Assembly: GCA_036346225.1 (NCBI GenBank)
Contig: JARFIW010001744.1
Location: forward strand, 1-64,000
Direction of reading: 5' to 3'
DNA: 64,000 nucleotides
From: Platerodrilus igneus
Lineage: Eukaryota > Arthropoda > Insecta > Coleoptera > Lycidae
Shown here: piece after piece, positions 19,501-28,606 of the stretch
Layout of the letters: every line of letters begins with the position of its first letter
How positions within the stretch are numbered: the stretch's first letter is position 1
Program-made: the position numbers and the translations under genes
The notes under the pieces: model-generated
Told to the model about the DNA's origin: nothing
The model's database searches: none
The model's input: the letters and a program-made list of their open reading frames with translations, nothing else

Positions 19501-19758
19501 TTATATAGGTTTACGATCCCAACTGCTGATAAGAATATTGTTTTCAGTTCTAATTATTTGCATAACTAAAAACGGGACGCTGTTGTTTTTCTCTTCCTCA
19601 ATAGTGAACTGAATAAATGAATTGTACGGGTTAAAAAGTTGAAGTACTTCATCACCTTTTCCTTTAGGAATACTGCATATCCAGTCATCAACGTACTTCT
19701 TAAAAAATGGACATTGAAACTTTAATTTGGACATACATGTGTAGACTCTTGTTAACAA
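19501..19758 (-). pseudogene. PLE reverse transcriptase fragment with YVDD
   Basis: The stretch KLKFQCPFFKKYVDDWICSI carries the YVDD catalytic motif, followed by FTIEEEKNNSVPFLVMQIIR, the usual PLE sequence after the active site. The frame is truncated upstream at the junction with the tRNA-like element and breaks downstream before the endonuclease half. Confidence 0.8.
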
Positions 19759-20024
19759 GAGCCAAGCTTCAGTAGTATTAAGTATAACATCATCTAAACA
19801 ATTAGGCTAGATAGCTCAATTGGTTAGAGCACTGATCCGGAAAATCAGAGGTTGCAGGTTCAAGTCCTGCTGTAGCCGTGCTTTTAGTGGTTTTCAATTA
19901 CTAGTTCGATTTGAAATGGTAATTCAACTTTAAATGCAAAGTTGGGTTTTCATTTCATCTTAATAGCTATTAATATATATTAAGCATTCATTTGCATTCC
20001 AAATGTGGATTATTCTTCTCTATT

Positions 20025-20026
<2 letters not shown>
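19752..20026 (+). mobile_element. third copy of tRNA-like element A
   Basis: Colinear with 7290-7513 plus the terminal inverted repeat region of 6774-6830: AACAAGAGCCAAGCTTCAG, the tRNA-like sequence, CAATTACTAGTTCGATTTG and a terminal ATTCTTCTCTATTAATAAT against (TA)n. It starts exactly where the truncated PLE stops. Confidence 0.75.
19805..19878 (+). tRNA. tRNA-like sequence A3 (GGA anticodon position)
   Basis: Same cloverleaf as A1/A2: D-stem GCTC/GAGC, anticodon stem CTGAT/ATCAG with loop CCGGAAA, T-stem GCAGG/CCTGC with loop TTCAAGT. Three substitutions from A2 or fewer by eye, mostly in loops. C33 retained. Confidence 0.55.

Positions 20027-20078
<52 letters not shown>
20024..20078. 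repeat. (TA)n microsatellite
   Basis: TA tract. About 120 bp of unassigned sequence (20079-20198) separates it from a second TA tract. Confidence 0.95.
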
Positions 20079-20081
<3 letters not shown>

Positions 20082-20194
20082 CGAACTATTAGGCAACCCG
20101 TCAAGCGGCAAGCTGCATAAGCGCGGTATATTCTACAGAAGTCTCGAACTTTTCAACAAACACCAGAATATGAATCATCTATTTAATTATAGAG

Positions 20195-20198
<4 letters not shown>

Positions 20199-20246
<48 letters not shown>
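20199..20246. repeat. (TA)n microsatellite
   Basis: TA tract adjoining the 3' end of the minus-strand PLE fragment. Confidence 0.95.
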
Positions 20247-20252
<6 letters not shown>

Positions 20253-20341
20253 ACATAACGCTTCATGGATATCGGTCATTCAATAATTACTAACTAATCG
20301 TTTATTCACTTTTAAATAAAATTGCAATCAATATAATTCAA

Positions 20342-20375
20342 TTTATTACGTGTTTCGGTTTTACACCATTTTAAA
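20342..20375 (-). ncRNA. remnant of PLE terminal hammerhead
   Basis: Minus strand TTTAAAA, T, GGT, loop, ACC, GAAA, CACGT. The GAAA side and a three-pair stem II remain; the CTGANGA side is degraded. Weak on its own, supported by its place at the 3' end of the PLE fragment. Confidence 0.3.
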
Positions 20376-20586
20376 ATAAAATTTTCTACAAATTAAATAA
20401 ATTAAAATGAGTTACAATAATGTGTACATACCAGAAGTCAATATATAAAATTGTTAATTCTTAAAATGATACTTTTTAAACATTTTTTTTTAATGTATAA
20501 ATATTTTGGTAATAATAAACTTGTCTCTGTCTCAAGGATGTCACATTTATAAAGGTTTAATATATACTAATTGTTTTACTCTAATG

Positions 20587-20905
20587 TTATACATATGCGT
20601 CTTGATCTATTTTATAATTTATAGCATTAGGATTTTTTTGAATTTTTATTGTTTCAATTATGTTTCTCTTTTTATCATTAGTTTCGGAACCTAAAATTTC
20701 GGTATTATCAAAATCGAATTTATGTAACTTTTCTATGGCTTGTGCAGCCAAAGCGGTGCTCTTTTTATTACCGGTTTTTATTGTGTATTTATGTTCGTAA
20801 ATACGTTTATGCAAATATTGTTTGGGATTTCCAATGTATACTCCAGGACATTTCGTGCAATTTATTTTATAAATTGTATGGGTTCTGTTTTTTTATTCTA
20901 TTGGA
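20587..20905 (-). pseudogene. PLE GIY-YIG endonuclease fragment
   Basis: Minus strand: THTIYKINCTKCPGVYIGNP (20830-20890) with GIY-like and YIG motifs and CxxC, then QYLHKRIYEHKYTIK, AAQAIEKLHKFDFDNTEIL (His segment) and KKRNIIETIKIQKN (Glu segment), with a stop at 20587. Nearly the whole nuclease domain is in one frame. It is cut off upstream at about 20905, where Gypsy sequence begins, so RT is missing. Confidence 0.8.
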
Positions 20906-20922
20906 GGTTTAAGGAACAAAAG

Positions 20923-21963
20923 TTAGTAACCACCTTCTTGTGCTCTCGTGTCATATTGTGATTTCATTCGATCGCTTGTTGCCTGGATATTCTTTCGGAC
21001 GTTTTCGTGAATGTTATTTGATCTTTCACAAAGATTACTAAGGTAATCATCACCTGCGACCTTTTCTCCAGGTATAAATCCAAACTGAAGATCACATGGT
21101 AGCCGCAATTCACGTCTTAACATCACGCAAGCGGGAGAGTATGCTGTGCTGTCATGTACCGAAGATCGGTACGCCAGTAGAAACAAATGAAAATATTGGT
21201 CCCAGTCTCGTTGATGTTCAGAGACAACTTTGGCTAAGTACTTTCCTAACGTTCTGTTCATTCTTTCAACCATTTCATCCGATTGAGTATGATGTGGCGT
21301 GGTTCTAGTCTTCCTAATTTCAAGATGCTTGCAGACGTTCTGAAACGTCATTGAGTCGAAGTTCCGACATTGATCGGAGTGTGATTTCAACGGAACTTCC
21401 AACCGACAAAACAACTCACTCACTAGTACATCTGCAACCGTCTCGGCGTCTTGATTAGGTATAGCATACGCCTCCGGCCATTTGGTAAAATAATCCATTG
21501 CAACCAAGATGTATTTATTTCCTTTCTCCGATTTAGGAAACGGGCCAGCTATATCAATGGCCACCCTCTCAAAAGAATTCCCCACGTTATACTGTCTCAT
21601 TGGGGCTTTCCGTTTTGTGACCGGGCCATTACCTGAGGCACACAACTCACATTTCCAGCACCACTCCTTTACTTCTTCTTTGCAGTTTACCCAATAGAAT
21701 TTTTCTCTCACTTTCTCGAGAGTTCTTTTCATGCCAAAGTGCCCTCCAGAAATACCATCGTGCAAATGCTGCAAAACTTCCGGCACTCTGCTTCTCGGCA
21801 CTATCACTTGAAGTCGTCTCTCAGTGCCATCTTCACACTCCAGGCGTCGTTTTAAGATTCTATTTTCATTCACTAAGGAGTCCCACTGTGCCCAGTATGC
21901 CTTCAGGCTCCTACTTGAAATACTAATTTCATCCCAAGCTGGCCGTTGTCTTCTACTTTTCAC
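20923..21963 (-). CDS. Gypsy integrase
   Basis: 346 codons. The zinc-binding HHCC region is at about residues 66-112 (HLHDGISGGHFGMKRTLEKV, then CWKCELC). The catalytic core has Asp in AIDIAGPF, Asp in SHSDQCRNFDS and Glu in DEMVERMNRTL, the DDE triad; the usual G of SDGMVE is E here. Downstream LLAYRSSVHDSTAYSPACVM is the typical end of the core. Inserts retrotransposon cDNA. The frame ends in EGGY without further domain. Start is the first Met after a frame break, not a real initiation site. Confidence 0.85.
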   Translation of the reverse strand: MKSRRQRPAWDEISISSRSLKAYWAQWDSLVNENRILKRRLECEDGTERRLQVIVPRSRVPEVLQHLHDGISGGHFGMKRTLEKVREKFYWVNCKEEVKEWCWKCELCASGNGPVTKRKAPMRQYNVGNSFERVAIDIAGPFPKSEKGNKYILVAMDYFTKWPEAYAIPNQDAETVADVLVSELFCRLEVPLKSHSDQCRNFDSMTFQNVCKHLEIRKTRTTPHHTQSDEMVERMNRTLGKYLAKVVSEHQRDWDQYFHLFLLAYRSSVHDSTAYSPACVMLRRELRLPCDLQFGFIPGEKVAGDDYLSNLCERSNNIHENVRKNIQATSDRMKSQYDTRAQEGGY

Positions 21964-21976
21964 TTAACAATACGTT

Positions 21977-22481
21977 TCAATTCAGCGTCATTCTCATGGT
22001 CTTCTCGTATTCTTTCAGGTTGACAAGTATCATCATAGTAACCATCATTCTATGGATGACACTTACGTTTTCTTCCATCTTGGAACAATGATTGCAGTCT
22101 ATCGGACAAGGTCTTCTTGACAGAGCGTCTGCATTCCGATGGCTAGTTCCTACACAATGTTCTGTGTCAAAGTCATATTCCAGCAACTGTTCTATCCACC
22201 TTGCAACTTGTCCTTCAGGATTTTGAAACTGCAGTAACCATTTTAGTGCAGCATGGTATGTTCTTAACAGGAATTTACGGCAGTATAAGTACTTATAAAA
22301 GTGCCCTACGGATATGACAACGGCCAACAACTCTCTTCTTGTCACAAAATAGTTCCTTTCTGGCCGCGACAAGCTTGCTGAAATACCCAATACCTTTTTC
22401 TTGACTGTCCTGCACTTGAGAAAGAACACTTTCTATATCTGTGTTGCTGGCATCGGTATCCAACGTAAATATTCCCTCCAC
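21977..22481 (-). pseudogene. Gypsy RNase H domain
   Basis: Two overlapping frames. LDTDASNTDIESVLSQVQ (TDAS motif) lies in 22293-22481 and RRELLAVVISVGHFYKYLYC, FLLRTYHAALKWLLQF, VARWIEQLLEYDF and GTSHRNADALSRRPC in 21977-22429. Together they span an RNase H domain broken by one frameshift near 22300. Degrades the RNA strand of the RNA-DNA hybrid. Confidence 0.85.
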
Positions 22482-22578
22482 CCGTGGCCAGAATCGGTGC
22501 TGTAGCTAGTAGCCGTTTCAGTTGTTCAAATGCGCTGTGGCAGTCGTAATTCCAATTATATTCTTGTCCATCTTTGGT

Positions 22579-23323
22579 TCATTTTGTCAACGGTTTGGCA
22601 ATGTTCGCAAACCCTAGTATAAAACGTCGGTAATAAGTACACAATCCCAGAAAACTGCGTAGTTGGTGTATATCTGCTGGTGTAGGCCACTTTTGTGCCG
22701 TTTTTATCTTGTCAGGGTCGGCTCTTATTCGGGTCTCCGAAACGACATGTCCTAGGTATTTCACCTCTTTTTCAAATAGGTAAAATTTATTATGGTTCAA
22801 GGTAAGGTTTGCCCCGTGTAATCGTTGAAATATCTCCTCTAAGTTCTTAAGATGTTCTTTAAAAGATGCGCCTAACACTAACACGTCGTCTAGGTATACC
22901 AGATATGTTTTCCAGGACAGTCCACGCAATATCGACTCTGTCAGACGTTCAAAAGTAGCAGGGGCATTGCATAATCCAAAGAGCATGACCTTGAATTGCC
23001 ATAATCCAGTTCCAATTGTACACGCAGTTTTATCTTTATCGTTACGTTCCAAACCTACCTGCCAGTATCCGCTTTTCAAGTCCAAGGTCGAAAACTATTT
23101 AGATCCGGACAGAGTATCCGAGGTGTCATCAATTCTGGGCAAAGGATAGTTGTCTTTCTTTGTGACATTGTTTAGCCACTGGTAGTCTACACAAAACCTT
23201 GTCAAACCATTTTTTTTTCTTGACAAGCACTACCGGGGATGCCCATGGACTATTTGAGGGCTCACCCACTCCCTGTTCTTTCATGTCTGTGATAATTTGC
23301 TCGGCTTTCTTACGTTTCGCCAA
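22579..23323 (-). pseudogene. Gypsy reverse transcriptase
   Basis: The frame at 22579-23085 contains DLKSGYWQV (motif A), FGLCNAPATFERL (motif B), TYLVYLDDVLV (YLDD active site), KYLGHVVSE and LRSFLGLCTYYRRFI. Upstream 23129-23323 gives GVGEPSNSPWASPVVLVKKK, the RT N-terminus. A stop/frame break lies around 23090-23130. All catalytic Asp residues are present but the protein is interrupted. Confidence 0.9.
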
Positions 23324-23498
23324 AGGAAGTCCCTGGAATGTTGTCGTATCGGTTGCGCATCTCCAGTTTTGATCTTGTGTTACACAACGTTCGTCCTTCC
23401 CTTCTTACTATCATCCAGTGCAAACACACCTCGATATCGTCCGACCAGTTCTTTTACCTTGCCTAGTTGGTCGCCGTTTAATCCTTGACACGATGGCA

Positions 23499-23834
23499 TC
23501 AACATATCCAGCTGTTTTTGTGAGCAACCGTTGGCTGGTTTATTTTTTGTGTCGTACACGCAACTTTAGTAGGGCATACTGGAATGCAACTTCCCACAAT
23601 CATGTCTTTCTTCGGGATCACCGTATGCGGATCAATGTTTAGCACCCTTACTGGTATCATATTTCGAAACTTTCCCAGCGTTTTTCCAATCAGTAATCCC
23701 TCCTGGCCCATTCCCGAGTCAGTTGCTTCCATCATGCATATTTGTCCTTCCCGGAGCGTACCATCCGGACGTCCCATCACGATCATTTCCGTCTTCTCGG
23801 GTTTTTTCATATAGCAAATCATTCGAACTTGCAT
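23499..23834 (-). pseudogene. Gypsy pol spacer between protease and RT
   Basis: 111 codons in one frame with no domain I can name (MGRPDGTLREGQICMMEATD and so on). It lies between the aspartic protease and the RT start, where Gypsy pol proteins have a variable linker. Confidence 0.6.
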
Positions 23835-23839
23835 CGTTT

Positions 23840-24240
23840 AGTTACTCGTCCCTTTAAATGCAATCTCATTATCAACTATCCGAAGCACACTTCCTTTCAT
23901 GTTCACATGAAACCCATATTCTCTCATGAGGTCCATTTCCAAAATAACTTCATCTGTAATTTCAGCTACCAACACCCGATGATTAATTAGTTTGTCTCTA
24001 ATTCCCAACGTTGCGGCAGTCTCTCCGTGAGGAGAGATTTTCTCACCACTTGCCGTTCAAAGACATACCGACGCAGGTAGCACTTTTCCACGACCAACTA
24101 AATCTGTTCTCACAATTATCCATGTTGCTCCTGTATCTACGAGTAATCGGACAACCTTACCATTAATTCTACCATCAATATAAATGCTGTCCGGACTTCC
24201 CATCGACAATGCAGAACGGATGATAATCTCAGGGGCACTA
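23840..24240 (-). pseudogene. Gypsy aspartic protease
   Basis: The minus frame at about 24190-24070 reads YIDGRINGKVVRLLVDTGAT then WIIVRTDLVG, with the DTGA active-site motif. Following sequence (GISARV... near 23950) runs to 23840 with frame breaks. Cleaves the gag-pol polyprotein. Confidence 0.75.
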
Positions 24241-24280
24241 CGTGGTGCTGTCGACGTTCGCCCCCTTACGTCGACTTGCT

Positions 24281-24502
24281 TTAGTTTTGCTGCTGCTCAA
24301 CTAGTTCTTTTTTTGGTTGAGTATAGCGTCTCTGTATATAACCAACTTCACCGCAGCTCCAGCATTGCAGACTCCATCCCCGCGATCGATGTCTTTCCAG
24401 CCTTTTCACCTTTTGTTTTTCAAAAACACGGTTGATTATTTCTTCTATGCCGTTCTGCGATTGACCAGGTTCTTCTAAGGTAGATCGAACTTTGTGACTC
24501 AC
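24281..24502 (-). pseudogene. Gypsy gag nucleocapsid with damaged zinc knuckle
   Basis: LQCWSCGEVGYIQRRYTQPK has the spacing of a CCHC knuckle (C-x2-C-x4-H-x4-C), but the His and last Cys are both Tyr, so metal binding is probably lost. N-terminal part SHKVRSTLEEPGQSQNGIEE. Confidence 0.75.
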
Positions 24503-24556
24503 CCTGTGTGATGTCTGCTTAGCTGCTTCAAATTCAAGCGCATGAGCCAGTGCATC

Positions 24557-24790
24557 CTATAACATTTTTGACCGTGCTAATCTTAGCGTTTGCTGTATTT
24601 TGCCATCTTTAACGCCATCCACAAATGTTTGAACAGCCAATTGTTCGAGGAAGCTATCTGGTGCCATTGCGTATGCCAATCTAACTAATCTGGAAATGTC
24701 AGCTTCGAATTCTTGCAGGCTTTCATTTGTCTTTTGCGAGCGGTTCTTAACTTGTGCAAGGAAAAACCAGTTGAAGGTGAGCGTCTCCAT
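24557..24790 (-). pseudogene. Gypsy gag capsid fragment
   Basis: The stretch FFLAQVKNRSQKTNESLQEF, then EADISRLVRLAYA, FVDGVKDGKIQQTLRLARSK is the retrotransposon gag pattern (L..Y...LQ.L..LA..A... F..GL....). Fragment of 77 codons; its upstream part is not recognisable. Confidence 0.75.
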
Positions 24791-24830
24791 ATCTCATCTC
24801 AAGCTTCGATGTTAAGAGGCCGTAATCATT

Positions 24831-26181
24831 CTGCTGGTGATCTTGAATCGTTTGCAAGATGTTAAGAGCTTTCCCCTGTATTGGCACTATTAAGGAGATA
24901 GTATTTTCTTTGTTGTGTAATATGCCAATTTACCATTCTATTACCATGTTACATTGTGGTCCAATTTCCCTCAATAAGAAAGCATTATTTGTCTTAAGTT
25001 TATACTAATACCGTTTATAATCACAAAAGTTTTAATTTGTGTAACGTTTCCCTTCAGTTTTATTAAATAATACACTATATACATCTACCTTTAGTCTTGT
25101 TTTAATATTCTTTCCGTTGTATAAACAATATAAATAATTAGGATCAGATGTAATTTTCCTATTGGTTAACCTTTGAATAATATCCAGAAATACACAACTG
25201 GTGTATATATGAATCTAGCTTCCAGGATAGTTTGCTTGTTTTGCCCTCTCTCAAAAGTGTGGTTATCTGTAAACGAGAACTAAAATTTGGTTTGTCATGA
25301 TATCTAACTGTCTTTTTGAGCACATGCCGTCTTCCGACAAAGATGTCCTTTCGAAAGCCACGCTGTTGTACCTGGTATGTAAAAGGTGTCTTTGCTTATT
25401 CGGACACGGTTTACATTACGTGACATTAGCTAGAGACTTCTACTTTGCGGTAAATACTTTCAAATACGTCTAAAATAACAAATCAACAGAAAAAAATGCG
25501 GGATTTTGCGATTTATGCGTAAAAAACGAGATTTTTGTACCCAATTTTGAGGTTAAGTAACCCGATTACGTGTTATTTTTATTTTGCTTTAATTATGTTT
25601 AGGGTATTAATTGTGATATAATAAAAGGGCGAAACACATTTGGGTAGTTATTTCTGATAATCTGCTTTGAATACAACTCACACAAGGTTGGAATATTTGC
25701 CAAAAAAAATTTTGCTTAACCTTTTCTAAGAATATGTTAGGAGTATAACTTAGTTATTTTGACTGTTTTATTTTTATCACAAATACACACCACTAAACTA
25801 TTAAATACTTACGTTTTCGGTTACTATTATTGCTCATTACCATTTTTATAAGAATTAAATTTTATTTTTAGTTTGTGAAGGTTTAAAGCATATTGCATAA
25901 TTATTGTCCCATTCTGAGATGTTAGTGCACAAGAATAACAAGGATTTGCAATGATTAGGCAAAACGTTGTTGAATATTACTTCACTAATATAATTTGTTG
26001 CTGAAGGTATCATCACAGATTATCTGTGGTATCATTAAGGTTATTGATATAGTAGTTATACTAACATTATTCGATGCTGACTGTCAACGAAACAATATAA
26101 ATACAGTTAAAGTAATAATTAGAAGAGATTATGTTATTGTTTTATAGTTGCATTAATATTATTCGGAGCTTCAGGTACAGC
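24831..26181. other. no recognisable gene
   Basis: AT-rich unique-looking sequence without long open frames, clear repeats or motifs that I can assign. Confidence 0.4.
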
Positions 26182-26566
26182 AGAATTTATTTAAGAAGAG
26201 CCTGTACGTCATTTGACATATGCACAGACCTTGAAAGTCAGTAGCGTAGCGGATTTAATAATTTTTATCAAACTCCATAGAGTAAATATTCTAAAATAAA
26301 GTTTTATTTTGTTGGTAGTTTATATTTGCATGGCGAATACGCGAATAAGCAAAGCATAAAACACAGAGAAACAGAAAGAAAACTATGAAAGCGTAAGAAA
26401 TAAATATAGAATATCAAAGTCACAAATATCAATTGACATTTAGTGGCAAATTATCTATGTTACTGATATGCTGCACGAACACGATTATTTATAAATAGTG
26501 GACTAATCTGACACCGTTTTAGCCGTGTGCGCATGATGACGTCCAGGCTCTTCTTAAATAAATTCT
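26182..26566. mobile_element. MITE with about 31-bp terminal inverted repeats
   Basis: AGAATTTATTTAAGAAGAGC at 26182 and its complement ending at 26566, extended by CTGTACGTCAT versus CTGGACGTCAT. The interior of about 320 bp has no open frame. No clear target duplication was found, so the superfamily is unassigned. The satellite array begins immediately to its right. Confidence 0.7.
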
Positions 26567-26574
26567 ACTATTCG

Positions 26575-27130
26575 AGATAATCGAACGGGTGCATGAGTGG
26601 AAATAGTGTTTGTTAGGTATAAATAATACTGAGGCGAAAATTGAGGTTTCAGATTAGATTAGTAGTCGAAATGTTTTACTACTAAGACGAAATAATCGAA
26701 CGAGTGTAAGAACGGAAATAGTCTTGAGGTATAAACAGTGCTGAGGTAAAAATAGTGCTGATGTTTCAACTTAGGTTAGTAGTCGAAACGTTTTATTAGA
26801 AAGACATTATAATCGAACGAGTGCATGAGCGAACATATTGCGTTGAGGCATAAATAGTGCCGAGGCGAAAACAGTGCTATGGTTTCAACTTAGGTTAGTA
26901 GTCGAAATGTTTTACTACTAAGACAAAATAATCGAATGCGTGCATGAGCGGAAAAGTGTTGAGACCTAAATGCTGCTGAGGCGAAAATAGTGTTGAGGTT
27001 TCAACTTAGGTTAATAGTCGAAATATTTTAATACTAAGACACAATCGAAAGAGTGCATGAGCGGACATAGTGTTGAGGCCTAGATACTGCTGAGGCAAAA
27101 ATAGGGTTGAGGTGTCAACTTAGGTTAGTA
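26575..27130 (+). repeat. 117-bp satellite array, left block
   Basis: Diverged units of the 117-bp repeat (landmarks TCGAACGGGTGCATGAGCGG, GGTATAAATAGTGCTGAGGC, TTAGGTTAGTAGT, TTTTACTACTAAGAC). Units here are more diverged than in the other blocks, as expected at an array edge. Ends at the PLE insertion. Confidence 0.9.
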
Positions 27131-27213
27131 ATAATAATAATAATCTATAGGAACACTGTGGCACGATTTAAATAAAATTAAATAAAAACCCTTAACCACA
27201 AAAAATATTTAAA

Positions 27214-27262
27214 TTACTAAATACGTATTTCGACCACTATGTGGCCATCATCAGTAGAAAAC
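27214..27262 (-). ncRNA. hammerhead ribozyme (type I minimal), PLE 3' module
   Basis: Minus strand: stem I TTCTA with TAGTAA, core CTGATGA, one extra T, stem II GGCCAC/GTGGTC with loop ATA, GAAA, stem III ATAC/GTAT (self-complementary, no loop), U17. All conserved core bases are present. The loopless self-complementary stem III suggests that it acts as a dimer, as proposed for PLE hammerheads. Confidence 0.8.
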
Positions 27263-27515
27263 CTGTAATTAAAAAAAAAAAAAAATTAGCTGTTGTTCTG
27301 GAACACTTCAGAGGATATTCTCCTCACCACTTAGGCTGAAGTGAACCTTCCCAACCTATAATTTACTATATTGTTGCTTTAAACACTATATTCTCCTCAC
27401 CCGCAGGCTAGTGTTCTCAACAACAAACAAGTGAATTGTGACATTATAACTTAAATCTACTTAATTTATACTAATTCTAAATCTACTAAAGCCGAACCAG
27501 TTTAATCTTGCTTTC

Positions 27516-28170
27516 TCATTGGTTGTTGACCAATAGGGAAAGCAAAGCAGATGACTCTATTGGCCCTTTATCGGTGTTTAAGAGGGGTCCTTTATGTTTA
27601 ACAATTTTAATTGATTCATAGGCATTTAAGGAGGAAAACGTTGGTACCGCTTTTAACAATTTAACATTTTCTAGTTTAACGGGGTGGCTGGTTTCAAATA
27701 TATGTTTGGCGACCTGAGACCTTTCATATTTACCATATTTGAAGTGAGCAATGTGTTCTTTAAATATTGTTGTTATATTCCTCTTGGTCTGACCAATATA
27801 TTTTTGAAAACACCCTGACCCTGCACAACTAATTTCATAAATCCCGGACTTTTGCAATTTTTCCCCCTTGTCTTTTAGATTACCTAGCAAATCTTTAATT
27901 TTATTAGTATTAGTGAAAGCAATTTCGAAATTACACTGTTTGAATATTTTATCAAGACCCTTTGTAGTTTTGTGAAACGGAAGTTTAACATATTTAACAT
28001 TATCGTTAGAGGTGGTTAATTGCAAAGTCGTTGATTTACGGATGTTGATCCTATTTTTACACTCTCTAAAAATATTATCTATAATATCAGAAAAGAAACC
28101 ATTGTAATTCGCTATTTGTTTAATAAGAGCAAATTCCTTATTAAATCTGTTTTTATTTAAAGGAAATTCA
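27516..28170 (-). CDS. PLE RT thumb, linker and GIY-YIG endonuclease
   Basis: The open frame runs from about 28170 (FPLNKNRFNKEFALIKQIAN) to a natural stop at 27516 with Met at 28025. GIYEISC...CFQKYIGQTK is the GIY-YIG signature with Cys insertion, ITTIFKEHIAHFK the Arg-helix position (Arg is lost: TTIFKEH instead of TRFKEH), HIFETSHPVK the His segment and NAYESIKI the catalytic Glu. It ends in LLSLLVNNQ. Nicking nuclease of a PLE. The missing Arg is notable and may reduce activity. Confidence 0.85.
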
Positions 28171-28182
28171 ATAATCTATTAA

Positions 28183-28500
28183 TTAAAAGTTAAATGAAGC
28201 CAACTTATGTTGTATGCTATGATTAGAGGAAGACAAAATAAAGCGATTTACATTGGTTTCTTTTCTATAAATGTCAAATTCTAATTTATTACCATTTCTA
28301 ATTACTAATGTATCTAAAAAGGGTAATTGTCCATTATTCTCTAGTTCATACGTAAATTTTATGCTTTGAAATTTTGAATTCATTTCTTTAAGAAAATCAT
28401 CAACATTTGATTTAGAAGTGTCAAAAACTGCAAAAATATCATCCACGTACCTTAACCATATTCTTGGGAAGTATTTGGAGTTTTCTTTTAACTCGGTTTC
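28183..28500 (-). pseudogene. PLE RT fragment with YVDD, 5'-truncated
   Basis: Minus strand: KYFPRIWLRYVDDIFAVFDT (about 28475-28415), then FTYELENNGQLPFLDTLVIR. A stop/frame break at about 28180 separates it from the endonuclease half. Upstream it runs directly into the inverted terminal module at 28506, so the element is truncated within the RT palm. Confidence 0.8.
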
Positions 28501-28515
28501 ATTTTTTAACTACAG

Positions 28516-28566
28516 GTTTTCTACTGATGATGACCACATAGTGGTCGAAATACGTATTTAGTAATT
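28516..28566 (+). ncRNA. hammerhead ribozyme (type I minimal), inverted 5' module
   Basis: CTGATGA at 28524-28530, extra T, stem II GACCAC/GTGGTC, GAAA at 28547-28550, stem III ATAC/GTAT, stem I TTTTCTA with TAGTAA. It is the inverted partner of 27214-27262; stem II differs by one G to A change that turns a G-T wobble into A-T. Core intact. Confidence 0.8.
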
Positions 28567-28606
28567 TAAATATTTTTTGTGGTTAAAGGTTTTTATTTAA
28601 TTTTAT

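Larger units (their letters stand above)
18240..19758 (-). mobile_element. 5'-truncated Penelope-like element
   Basis: Minus strand order: RT fragment (19501-19758), endonuclease half (18745-19488), 3' UTR, then a hammerhead-like motif (18326-18367) near the terminal (TA)n. The 5' end stops at about 19758, just upstream of the YVDD motif, abutting a tRNA-like element copy. It has one internal frame break between RT and endonuclease near 19495. Best-preserved endonuclease of the PLEs here. Confidence 0.85.
20906..24830 (-). mobile_element. Gypsy retrotransposon, internal region, broken
   Basis: Minus-strand order gag, zinc knuckle, protease, RT, RNase H, integrase, as in Ty3/Gypsy elements. 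It differs in sequence from the 2.1-kb-LTR family. I found no LTR pair; the 3' end meets a PLE fragment at about 20905 and the 5' end fades near 24830. At least six frame breaks. Confidence 0.85.
27131..28606 (-). mobile_element. Penelope-like element with inverted terminal modules
   Basis: Minus-strand PLE inserted in the satellite. TTAGGTTAGTA is duplicated at 27120-27130 and 28607-28617 (11-bp target duplication). Left terminal module about 27165-27270, right about 28500-28606; they are inverted copies (ATTTAAATTACTAAATACG ... and complement), each with a hammerhead. RT is 5'-truncated at the YVDD region, directly joined to the inverted module. Inverted terminal repeats of this kind are known in PLEs. 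Confidence 0.85.

Noticed and set aside
20005..20253. 82-codon plus-strand frame
   Set aside because: It is mostly Ile-Tyr repeats from two (TA)n tracts with 40 unrelated codons between.
20906..24830. Endogenous retrovirus with envelope
   Set aside because: No envelope-like frame with signal peptide and membrane anchor follows the integrase; gag-pol only, so an ordinary Gypsy retrotransposon.
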